Positions 1-5,465 of a DNA stretch of 5,465 nucleotides are shown here, in pieces. Numbering within the stretch: the stretch's first letter is position 1; the number at the start of each line of letters is the position of its first letter. Source of the stretch: Planctomicrobium piriforme (GTDB taxonomy: Bacteria; Planctomycetota; Planctomycetia; Pirellulales; PNKZ01); contig CAMCTH010000358.1 in assembly GCA_945877965.1 (NCBI GenBank), positions 1-5,465 on the forward strand, in the 5' to 3' direction. A model generated the notes under the pieces. That model saw only the letters and a list, made by a program, of their open reading frames with translations. It was not told the DNA's origin and searched no databases. The position numbers were made by a program, and so were the translations under genes.

Positions 1-1904
1 CGCATGATGTCTTGGAATCGCTTGGTCGATTCGTCGATATCCGGCTTCGTCAGATCGCCGCCGAGCACGGCGCCTTTCTCACGAATCCCCCAGTAGCTGA
101 AGACGCGCGTCGGCGTCGGCGGGTCGATCGGCTTCGGGTTGGCCTTGAACGCCGTCAGGTAGACGCCGTATTCGAACACGCGAGCGCGGTAGGCGATGAT
201 CTGCGCCAGGATCAGATCGTAGTGAGCTCGCCAACGGGGCGACTTTTCCCGGTCGCGATTTCGTTGATTGTCGCGCATCGCCTTTTCGGCGGCGTCGAGA
301 TAGAGCACGTACTGCTTGGCCTTGGCCAACTCGCCGTCGATCGCCTTGTTGCGGGCGTTCGCTTCGCCGGGGAACGTTTGGTCCAAGTTGATGTACTTGG
401 CGATCTCCGGTTTGTACGGGTTCAGGTCGTTGATGACCTTCCAAATGACCGAGCGCATCGGGCTGTAGTCCCGCTCGCTTTCGTAGTCGGCGCGGCTGCG
501 GAGATCCGGCAGATACGGTCGCATCATTTCGAAGTCGAACCGCGTGGCGTCGCGACGGAAGACGCGTGACTCCGGGCTCGGCAGCATTAGGAACATGCCT
601 CCCGTCTCGCGGGCCATGCGAACTTGTTCATAAGGGCCGAAGCCGCTCGGGTGGGCATCTTGGCGAGCGCGGAAGCCTTCCGTCTGCAGCAGTTCGACGT
701 ACGGCGATTCAGGGCCGCGATCGACGCGGACGATGAAGTCGCGCGAGACGGTGCCGCCGCCGACGGCCGGAACGGTGACCGTCCAGTTCATGTGAGCATA
801 GGGATAGCTGAAGACCGACTCGCGACCGATGCAATAAACCGAAGCCTTCGATTCTTTGCAAACGGCGATGGCCGGTTCCAGGGAGCGGATGTTGTCGTTC
901 TGATTGCCGCTTTCGTCGGTCACGACGATCAGCATGGTCGAACGTCCGCCGCCGCCGACGCCGTAGGGGCGGAACTGCAACGCCGCCTGACCGAGAGCCG
1001 AGCAGGTCATTTCTTCGCCCGACTCATCGACCGGAACCGTGTCGATGGCGGCGCGAATTTCGTCGATCAGGTTCGTCGGCTTCGGCGTGTGGACGGCAAA
1101 GCCTTTGCCGAAGCTGACGACGCCGGTCAAGAGCACGTCGTCTTTGACGGCCGACGAGAGGTCGAGTTCTTTGTAAACAAGTTCGATCCGATCGCGAATT
1201 TCGATCTGCTCATCTTTCATCGACAAGGATTGGTCGAAGACCCACACGACGAGGACCTTCCCCTTGGCGAGGCGGTTGAGAATCTCGCGGGTCAGCGCGT
1301 CCATGGCGTCGTTGATGCCGTCGGCCGTTCCCATCGCTTCGCCGAAGGTGCCGGTCGGCACGGCGGCGACGTACTGCGAACCGGTCGCGGCGAAGACGTT
1401 CACGGCGCCGACGTCGACCTTGACGTTCGTCACTTCTTGCGTGACGACGGTGTTCAGCTTCGGCGCGGCGGCCGTCGGATTCATCGTGATGCCTTGCACG
1501 CCGACTGTGGCAGCCGCGGCTCCGGCGACGGCGTTGACCGCGGTGGCCGGCTTGATCTTGGTTTCGAGTCGTTCGACGACTTCTTCGATCGGTCGTTCGG
1601 TGACCGACGCTTCGATGATCTGCACCTTCGGCTTGATAACCGGCGCGACGGCGATCAAACCCATCGCCAGGATGAGCGAGAAGTGGACGACGGTCGACAC
1701 CGAGCACGACGTCACGAGGTTGATTGTGCGCCGACTGACGCTCGATTCTTCTTCGTACTCTTCTTCCTCCTCTTCCTCGCCGTCCGCCTGTTGCGCGGCA
1801 GGAGGCGCCTTCGCGCGCGGATCGTCTTTGGGAGGCGCCTTGGCTGCGGCCTGAGCAGCGGGGGGCGAAGAATTCGAGGCCGGTGATTCGTGCGTGATGC
1901 TCAC
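1..1904 (-). CDS. Membrane-anchored VWA-domain protein, partial (C-terminus beyond left edge)
   Basis: The frame is open for 634 codons from a GTG at 1904 to the window edge, with no stop. Residues 1-57 form a low-complexity Ala/Pro/Lys tail ending in an acidic run (10 Glu in residues 43-53). R58-R59 then precede one hydrophobic segment at about 61-90, read as a signal-anchor with the N-terminus in the cytoplasm and the rest outside the membrane. After an Ala/Val/Thr-rich linker, a VWA domain spans about 215-370. Its MIDAS metal site looks complete: D224-x-S226-x-S228, T300 and D330 (in TDES). Such domains bind protein ligands through a divalent metal. The region beyond 370 (about 265 residues visible) is charged, partly helical, and not recognised. 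The GTG start is chosen because AGGAG sits 6 nt upstream and no better start lies nearby. Partner and function are unknown. Family assignment is firm; topology is inferred. Confidence 0.88.
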   Translation of the reverse strand, partial: MSITHESPASNSSPPAAQAAAKAPPKDDPRAKAPPAAQQADGEEEEEEEYEEESSVSRRTINLVTSCSVSTVVHFSLILAMGLIAVAPVIKPKVQIIEASVTERPIEEVVERLETKIKPATAVNAVAGAAAATVGVQGITMNPTAAAPKLNTVVTQEVTNVKVDVGAVNVFAATGSQYVAAVPTGTFGEAMGTADGINDAMDALTREILNRLAKGKVLVVWVFDQSLSMKDEQIEIRDRIELVYKELDLSSAVKDDVLLTGVVSFGKGFAVHTPKPTNLIDEIRAAIDTVPVDESGEEMTCSALGQAALQFRPYGVGGGGRSTMLIVVTDESGNQNDNIRSLEPAIAVCKESKASVYCIGRESVFSYPYAHMNWTVTVPAVGGGTVSRDFIVRVDRGPESPYVELLQTEGFRARQDAHPSGFGPYEQVRMARETGGMFLMLPSPESRVFRRDATRFDFEMMRPYLPDLRSRADYESERDYSPMRSVIWKVINDLNPYKPEIAKYINLDQTFPGEANARNKAIDGELAKAKQYVLYLDAAEKAMRDNQRNRDREKSPRWRAHYDLILAQIIAYRARVFEYGVYLTAFKANPKPIDPPTPTRVFSYWGIREKGAVLGGDLTKPDIDESTKRFQDIM

Positions 1905-1910
1905 GACGCG

Positions 1911-1915
1911 CTCCT
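1911..1915 (-). promoter_or_regulatory. Ribosome binding site of the VWA gene
   Basis: On the - strand AGGAG is followed by a 6-nt spacer and GTG at 1904. This good Shine-Dalgarno match fixes the non-ATG start of the VWA protein. The reading frame continues open upstream, but the extra codons do not look protein-like and have no comparable site. Confidence 0.75.
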
Positions 1916-1948
1916 GTTCCGATGGGCGTGCCAGATGCGATTTTGCCG

Positions 1949-1965
1949 TTCCCGAGAACCGGGAA
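1949..1965 (-). other. Small leader hairpin upstream of the VWA gene
   Basis: TTCCCG (1949-1954) and CGGGAA (1960-1965) form a perfect 6-bp stem with a 5-nt loop. It lies between the predicted -10 box and the Shine-Dalgarno, so it would be in the 5' untranslated leader of the VWA mRNA. It is short and could be chance. No following T-run on the - strand supports a terminator. Confidence 0.35.
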
Positions 1966-1978
1966 AAGTGTTGTCCCC

Positions 1979-2008
1979 AATATAGATACGCGCCGCCGGC
2001 GGCGTCAA
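1979..2008 (-). promoter_or_regulatory. Predicted sigma70-type promoter of the VWA gene
   Basis: On the - strand, TTGACG (2008-2003) matches the -35 consensus at five of six bases. TATATT (1984-1979) is a good -10 box, and the spacer is 18 nt. Transcription would start near 1972, giving a leader of about 68 nt before the GTG. An AT-rich -10 stands out in this GC-rich region. The bacterial consensus is established knowledge; its use here is inferred, since planctomycete promoters are less well characterised. Confidence 0.55.
1991..2004. promoter_or_regulatory. Perfect 14-bp palindrome in the promoter spacer (candidate operator)
   Basis: CGCCGCCGGCGGCG equals its own reverse complement. It fills most of the spacer between the predicted -35 and -10 boxes of the VWA promoter and overlaps the end of the -35 by two bases. 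A dimeric regulator bound here would block or distort the promoter. A GC-only palindrome is easier to get by chance in a GC-rich genome, so the operator role is only a hypothesis. Confidence 0.35.
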
Positions 2009-2026
2009 TCTTTTGTCGCACCGAAT

Positions 2027-2076
2027 GGCGTCGCCGGGCCGGTTCGGTCGCGGCTCGCTCCGTCGGGCGTCGCCGG
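2027..2076. repeat. Direct repeat pair in the divergent intergenic region
   Basis: GGCGTCGCCGG occurs at 2027-2037 and again, identically, at 2066-2076, with starts 39 bp apart. Each copy contains the odd-centred inverted repeat GGCG-T-CGCC. The pair lies upstream of both divergent genes, so it could bind a regulator. Similar GC-rich words are common in this window, which lowers the weight of the match. Confidence 0.3.
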
Positions 2077-2144
2077 AAATACTGACCGACTATTAAGTCC
2101 GATCGACGGACCGTAAGGTAGGCTTCATCCAAACTGGCTTCGAC

Positions 2145-2150
2145 GGGGAA
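2145..2150 (+). promoter_or_regulatory. Weak ribosome binding site of the ROK kinase
   Basis: GGGGAA lies 5 nt before the ATG at 2156. It is a partial Shine-Dalgarno match at acceptable spacing and supports that ATG, which also puts the phosphate-binding DLGGT motif at residue 7 as expected. I found no convincing -35/-10 pair for this gene; TATTAA at 2091-2096 is the only -10-like word and lacks a -35. Confidence 0.5.
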
Positions 2151-2155
2151 TCTCT

Positions 2156-2812
2156 ATGCGCATCCTGGCGATCGATCTCGGCGGCACGAACGTCAAATTC
2201 CTTTTGACCGGCGCGGCCGCCCCGCGCAGGTTCCCGTCGGGACCGACGCTGCAACCGGCCCAAATGGTCGAAAAACTGCACGAGGCGACGGCCGATTGGG
2301 AGTTCGACTGCGTGACGATCGGCTATCCCGGGCCGGTCGTCCATAACCGCATCTTGCTCGAGCCGCGGAACCTCGGGCGCGGGTGGGTCGGCTTCGACTT
2401 CGCGGCCGCCTTCGGCAAGCCGACCCGGATCATCAACGACGCCGCCATGCAGGCCCTGGGAAGCTACGAGGGGGGCCGGATGCTGTTCCTCGGCCTGGGA
2501 ACGGGTCTTGGGACGACCTTTATCATCGACAAGACGATCGCGCCGATGGAACTGGCCCACCTCCCCTATCGCAAGGAAATGACATTCGAAGATTACGTCG
2601 GCGAGCGCGGCCTGGAACGCTTGGGGAACAAGAAGTGGCAGCGGGCCGTGCACGACGTCAGCCTGCGATTGAAAGCGGCGCTCGTCGCCGACTACGTGGT
2701 CATCGGCGGCGGCAACTCCAAGAAACTCGAAGAGCTTCCGCCCGGCGCGCGATTGGGCGACAACGCCAACGCCTTCATCGGCGGCTTCCGCTTCTGGCAA
2801 GAGTACGCCTAG
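2156..2812 (+). CDS. ROK-superfamily sugar kinase, polyphosphate glucokinase-like
   Basis: The 218-residue product probably phosphorylates glucose or a related sugar in the cytoplasm. Motifs fall in ROK/polyphosphate-glucokinase order: phosphate loop DLGGTNVK (7-14); sugar-site segment YPGPVV (57-62) followed by RNLGRGWVG (71-79); IINDA (92-96) with D95 as likely catalytic base; GLGTGLG (113-119); MELAH (131-135), equivalent to E-x-G-H of the family; and IGGGNSKK (183-190) near the C-terminus. The Cys-rich zinc motif of typical ROK kinases is absent, as in polyphosphate glucokinases. It is somewhat shorter than the usual 240-270 residues but looks complete, with no broken motif. The family Gly of E-x-G-H is Ala134. 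Whether the phosphoryl donor is polyphosphate or ATP cannot be told from sequence. The gene stands alone on the + strand, divergent from the VWA gene and convergent with the WD40 gene. Confidence 0.85.
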   Translation: MRILAIDLGGTNVKFLLTGAAAPRRFPSGPTLQPAQMVEKLHEATADWEFDCVTIGYPGPVVHNRILLEPRNLGRGWVGFDFAAAFGKPTRIINDAAMQALGSYEGGRMLFLGLGTGLGTTFIIDKTIAPMELAHLPYRKEMTFEDYVGERGLERLGNKKWQRAVHDVSLRLKAALVADYVVIGGGNSKKLEELPPGARLGDNANAFIGGFRFWQEYA

Positions 2813-2817
2813 TCGAC

Positions 2818-2840
2818 GCGACGATTTTCGTCGCTCTTTT
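2818..2840 (+). terminator. Rho-independent terminator of the ROK kinase gene
   Basis: GCGACGA (2818-2824) and TCGTCGC (2828-2834) form a perfect 7-bp stem with a TTT loop, followed at once by TCTTTT (2835-2840). It starts 5 nt after the TAG stop of the kinase gene, inside the 41-bp gap between two convergent genes. The T-run follows the hairpin only on the + strand, so it should end kinase transcription and shield the opposing WD40 gene. Confidence 0.75.
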
Positions 2841-2853
2841 GCCTAGCCGATGC

Positions 2854-4056
2854 TTACGCGGCGGGGCCGAACGTCTCGGGCAGTTCGAAGACTTTGATCG
2901 GCGAGAAGTTGCTCACGTACTTCGCGGTCTCTTTGTTCTTCACCGCGCCGTTGCCGGCGTTGGCCGGATTGATCGCGGTGACGATGAACCGTCGGCCGTC
3001 GGCGTGCAGGTCGACGGAGTGCAAGTTCGCGACCTTCGTCGAGGTGAAGAATGGCTTTTCTTCGCCGGGACGGAGGAGCAGCAACTGCCCGCTGCCGGGA
3101 TTGCCGCTGGTGACGACGATCCAGTAGCCGCCCGGATGGCAGACGACGTCGAAGACATAGATGTCTTTCGCCTCGCCGAGCTTGAACTTCTTCGTCTGCT
3201 TGCCGGTCTGCGGATCGTACAGAGCGAGCGTCGGTTCGCCTTGCACGTTGCCGCCGTTCTTCGGGGCGGTGCCGCCGACGATCAGCGTCTTGCCGTCGAG
3301 TGTGAAGCGGAGCACCCGCGCGCCGCCGACGTCTTGCAGACGGTTCTCGACGTAGAGGAACGCGGCATCCAGATCGCGGATCGACTTCTTGGCGGCGACG
3401 TCCCACAGCTTGACGAGGCCCGAGAGATCGCCCGAGGCGAGGGTCTTGCCGTCGGGCGAGAACTCGACGCTCAGCACGTCCCACTTGTGGCCCGGCAGGT
3501 CGGCGATCTTCTTGCCGGTCGCGGCGTCCCAGAGGCGGACGGCTTGGTCGTAGCCGCAGGTTGCGATCGTTTTTCCGTCGGGCGAGCAGGCGACGGTGTG
3601 AAGCCAGCCGGCGTGGGCGTCGGCGACGTCCCAGAGCGGCTTGTCGTTCTTGGTCGTGTAATCGTAGGCGCGGAGTCGGCCCCACGAGTCGGCGGTGTAG
3701 ACGCGGTTGCTCCCTTTCGGTCCGAAAGCCAGGCCGGAGACGAAGCCGCCGTGGCCGGTCCAGTCGGGCAGCGGCGCGAAGTCGTCGGTCGTGGCGTCCC
3801 AGCGGAGAACGCTGCCGATCATGCTGCCGCCGATCACGAACTTGCCGCACGGCGAGTACCGCGCGCCGCAGAGTTGCAACCGATCGTTGAAGTCTTTGAC
3901 ATACGTCAGCGGTTCGTAGCCGCTCGGCTTTTTCGGCGGAGCCGGTTTGGCGGCGGGCTTGGTCGCGGGAGCGGCGGCCGGTTTCTTGTCGGCGACGTTC
4001 GTCGCGGCAGGTTTGGTCGCAGTCGGCTTCGCGGCGGGGGCTTTGGCTTCAGCCAT
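2854..4056 (-). CDS. WD40-repeat beta-propeller protein
   Basis: The 400-residue product has an Ala/Lys/Pro-rich, probably disordered tail (2-46) and then seven WD40-like blades, enough for one closed propeller. Approximate blades: 64-88 (ends RWDA), 101-133 (RAYDY), 148-178 (RLWDA), 189-219 (KLWDV), 245-281 (ALYDP), 299-331 and 343-391 (KVFEL, with an insertion). The turns SPDGK or SPCGK recur at 68-72, 158-162 and 200-204, and GH pairs at 101-102 and 189-190. Propellers of this kind are protein-interaction scaffolds; no catalytic motif is seen. There is no signal peptide or membrane segment, so cytoplasmic location is predicted. The ATG at 4056 has only a weak AGAGA upstream, and the next in-frame Met (79) would lose the first blade. 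The gene follows the DUF1501 gene on the same strand after 87 nt and is probably cotranscribed with it, a pairing known in planctomycetes. Confidence 0.88.
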   Translation of the reverse strand: MAEAKAPAAKPTATKPAATNVADKKPAAAPATKPAAKPAPPKKPSGYEPLTYVKDFNDRLQLCGARYSPCGKFVIGGSMIGSVLRWDATTDDFAPLPDWTGHGGFVSGLAFGPKGSNRVYTADSWGRLRAYDYTTKNDKPLWDVADAHAGWLHTVACSPDGKTIATCGYDQAVRLWDAATGKKIADLPGHKWDVLSVEFSPDGKTLASGDLSGLVKLWDVAAKKSIRDLDAAFLYVENRLQDVGGARVLRFTLDGKTLIVGGTAPKNGGNVQGEPTLALYDPQTGKQTKKFKLGEAKDIYVFDVVCHPGGYWIVVTSGNPGSGQLLLLRPGEEKPFFTSTKVANLHSVDLHADGRRFIVTAINPANAGNGAVKNKETAKYVSNFSPIKVFELPETFGPAA

Positions 4057-4078
4057 GATCGTGTCTCTGGAGGAGATC

Positions 4079-4097
4079 CCGCGACCAGCGGTCGCGG
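4079..4097 (-). other. GC-rich intergenic hairpin between the DUF1501 and WD40 genes
   Basis: CCGCGACC (4079-4086) and GGTCGCGG (4090-4097) form a perfect 8-bp stem with a 3-nt loop. It sits 22 nt upstream of the WD40 start on the transcribed strand. No T-run follows on the - strand, so it is not a standard terminator. It could stabilise or mark a processing point in the dicistronic mRNA, or affect translation of the WD40 gene, which has no strong Shine-Dalgarno. Confidence 0.5.
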
Positions 4098-4143
4098 CTT
4101 TATGAACTTGTGGTGTGGTGAACGAAGGAACGGGGCCGGTTCG

Positions 4144-5412
4144 TTACGCCAGCATCTCTTCGATCGAGTGGCAGTCGTCGTGGGCGATCGGCAGCGGTTG
4201 GCCGCCGTTGTCGTACTCGGTTCCCCACGGGTCGATGCCGAGGGCCGAGAACCAAGTGTGGAACAAGTGGCCGATGTCGTACGGGTCGGTGGCGACGTCG
4301 ACGCCGCGGTCGTCCGTCTTGCCGACGACGACGCCCCGCTTGATGCCGGCGCCGGCCGTCAACACGCTCCACGCTTCCGGATAATGGTCGCGACCGATGT
4401 GGCCGTTGATCCGCGGCGTCCGGCCGAACTCGCTCATGCAGATGACCAGCGTGTGTTCCAGCATGCCCCGCTCGGCCAAGTCTTCGATCATCGCAGCAAA
4501 CGCCTGATCGAACTTCGGCATCAGGTTGGCATGGCCGTTGAAGTTGTCGCCGTGGGTGTCCCAACCATAGGAGTTCACTTTGACGAACGTGACGCCGGCC
4601 TCGAGCATCTGCCGGCCGAGCAGCATGTGCCGACCGAACTCGTGCGTGCCGTAACGTTCGCGATCCTTCGGGTCGATCTTGGCGTCGTCGAACAGGTCGC
4701 CCCGTTTCATCAACTCGCGGGCCGATTGAAAGACGAAGTCCGACGCTTCGACCGGCTGCACCGGATGATCGGCGGCGAAACGGGCGTTAGCTTGGCTCCG
4801 CAGCAAGTTGCGGAAGTCGTCGTCGGCGTCGGTCACCATGTCGCTACGCAGCAGGTTTTCCGGCGGCTTGCCGTCGCCGAATGCCAACGCGCCGTACTTC
4901 GGGCCGAGGAAGCCTGCATCTTGGTAGACGAAGCCGCCGCTGAGGGGCTTGATCCAAACGTACGGCGGCAGTCCGCTGGGGCCGGTGCCGAGAAACTTTG
5001 AGACGGCCGAGCCGAAGTAAGGATACACGACGCCGCGGTTCTTCGGATCGCCCCGTTGAATGCGGGCGACGCCCGACGAGTGGGCATTGTCTTTGGTGCT
5101 GACGCTCCGCGTGACGCAGAGGTGGTGCATCTGCTTCGCCGTCTTCGGCATCAGTTCGCAAATCTGGATGCCGGGGACCGACGTGTCGATCGGGCGGAAC
5201 GGGCCGCCGAACTCGGTGTTCGGCTTCGGATCCCAGCTTTCAAACTGGCTCATCCCGCCGTCGATCCAAACGAACAGCACCTGCTTGTGCTTCTTGCCGA
5301 TCGCTCCGCCGGCGGCCGCATTGGCCAAGTTGCCGAACCCGAGCGAAGGGCCGGCCATCGCACCGGCCGCACCCGCAGCCAAGCCGCCGAGCAGCTTACG
5401 CCGCGAGAGCAT
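4144..5412 (-). CDS. DUF1501 family protein with twin-arginine signal
   Basis: The 422-residue product opens with a Tat-type signal: S3-R4-R5-K6-L7-L8, an Ala/Gly-rich hydrophobic stretch to about 34, and a likely cleavage near 32-36. It should be exported folded. The mature part is a full-length DUF1501 protein, a family related to the alkaline phosphatase/sulfatase fold. Visible family motifs are VLFVWIDGGMSQFESWDPK (45-63, D51 in the first metal-site position), DNAH (108-111), GWDTHGDN (283-290) and SEFGRTP (327-333) followed by GRDHYP (340-345). These Asp/His residues are probable metal ligands; substrate is unknown. The C-terminus IEEMLA resembles the natural end of the family. The ATG at 5412 places the RR pair correctly; GGAG lies only 3 nt upstream, so ribosome binding may be suboptimal. 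In planctomycetes this family is abundant and often encoded beside DUF1549/DUF1553 proteins, which would lie beyond the right edge. Confidence 0.92.
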   Translation of the reverse strand: MLSRRKLLGGLAAGAAGAMAGPSLGFGNLANAAAGGAIGKKHKQVLFVWIDGGMSQFESWDPKPNTEFGGPFRPIDTSVPGIQICELMPKTAKQMHHLCVTRSVSTKDNAHSSGVARIQRGDPKNRGVVYPYFGSAVSKFLGTGPSGLPPYVWIKPLSGGFVYQDAGFLGPKYGALAFGDGKPPENLLRSDMVTDADDDFRNLLRSQANARFAADHPVQPVEASDFVFQSARELMKRGDLFDDAKIDPKDRERYGTHEFGRHMLLGRQMLEAGVTFVKVNSYGWDTHGDNFNGHANLMPKFDQAFAAMIEDLAERGMLEHTLVICMSEFGRTPRINGHIGRDHYPEAWSVLTAGAGIKRGVVVGKTDDRGVDVATDPYDIGHLFHTWFSALGIDPWGTEYDNGGQPLPIAHDDCHSIEEMLA

Positions 5413-5434
5413 GTGCTCCGTGGGCGTACATAAT

Positions 5435-5462
5435 GGGGAATGGCGAATGGGGAATGGGGAAT
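5435..5462. repeat. Tandem heptamer repeat, four units, at the right edge
   Basis: Four consecutive 7-bp units GGGGAAT occupy 5435-5462; the second is GGCGAAT, the others are identical. On the - strand they read ATTCCCC and lie 23 nt upstream of the DUF1501 start, in its leader or promoter region. The array reaches within 3 bp of the window end and may continue beyond it. It does not look like coding sequence. Confidence 0.7.
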
Positions 5463-5465
5463 GAT

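Noticed and set aside
1758..1778. A 21-nt pure pyrimidine run on the + strand, considered as a triplex-forming or mirror-repeat element.
   Set aside because: It is explained by GAG/GAA codons for the Glu run of the VWA protein and is not a perfect mirror repeat.
624..1886. A 420-codon + strand open frame.
   Set aside because: It is antisense to the VWA gene, whose MIDAS motif, membrane segment and ribosome binding site are clear; the antisense product is Arg/Asp/Gly-rich with no recognisable domain.
1210..1980. A - strand open frame starting at a TTG near 1980, overlapping the VWA gene in another frame.
   Set aside because: Composition is Arg/Gly/Ser low complexity, and the overlapping VWA frame has the Shine-Dalgarno and a recognisable domain.
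2097..2111. Inverted repeat GTCCG / CGGAC with a 5-nt loop upstream of the ROK gene.
   Set aside because: A 5-bp stem with no T-run and no clear promoter around it is too weak to separate from chance.
2093..2800. A 235-codon - strand open frame opposite the ROK kinase.
   Set aside because: The + strand product carries all kinase motifs in order and has its own terminator; the opposite frame has no family motifs.
4099..4126. Possible separate promoter for the WD40 gene (TTCGTT, 16 nt, CATAAA on the - strand).
   Set aside because: The -35 match is poor and the -10 is only four of six; cotranscription from the DUF1501 gene explains the arrangement better.
4121..4145. AACGAA / TTCGTT inverted repeat at the DUF1501 stop codon.
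   Set aside because: A 6-bp stem with a 13-nt loop overlapping the stop and no following T-run; weak as a terminator.
2383..5001. An open + strand frame of 872 codons crossing the ROK gene in another frame and running antisense through the WD40 and DUF1501 genes.
   Set aside because: It spans three well-supported genes and two intergenic gaps, its translation is Arg/Gly/Ala/Val-rich without domains, and it has no ribosome binding site. Long antisense frames are expected where GC-rich third positions make stops rare.

Overview
The window is GC-rich (by eye about 60% or more) and almost fully coding. It holds four genes: one partial at the left edge (- strand), one complete on the + strand, and two complete on the - strand. 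A Tat-exported DUF1501 protein followed by a WD40-repeat protein, next to a membrane-anchored von Willebrand factor A (VWA) protein, is a combination typical of Planctomycetota. I therefore infer a planctomycete chromosome, perhaps Pirellulales or a relative. This rests on gene content alone; there is no rRNA or other phylogenetic marker.

Layout: (1) 1-1904, - strand: N-terminal 634 codons of a single-pass membrane protein with an acidic cytoplasmic tail and a VWA domain with a complete MIDAS metal site; its C-terminus lies beyond the left edge. (2) 1905-2155: divergent intergenic region. On the - strand it carries a good -35/-10 pair with a perfect 14-bp palindrome in the spacer, a small leader hairpin, and a strong Shine-Dalgarno before a GTG start. 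(3) 2156-2812, + strand: short ROK-superfamily sugar kinase closest in motifs to polyphosphate glucokinase, followed by a hairpin/T-run terminator in the 41-bp convergent gap. (4) 2854-4056, - strand: seven-bladed WD40 protein with an Ala/Lys/Pro-rich N-terminal tail. (5) 4057-4143: 87-bp gap with a GC-rich hairpin. (6) 4144-5412, - strand: DUF1501 protein with a twin-arginine signal. (7) 5413-5465: upstream leader containing four tandem heptamers that run to the right edge.

The DUF1501 and WD40 genes probably form one transcription unit reading right to left, whose earlier genes (in planctomycetes often DUF1549/DUF1553 cytochrome-type proteins) would lie beyond the right edge. The ROK kinase and VWA genes are divergently transcribed and need not be functionally linked. 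I see no CRISPR, tRNA, rRNA, IS element or phage gene. Nothing here amounts to a clearly new system. The most notable signals are the palindrome within the VWA promoter, the in-frame DUF1501/WD40 arrangement, and the apparent compartment mismatch between those two products.
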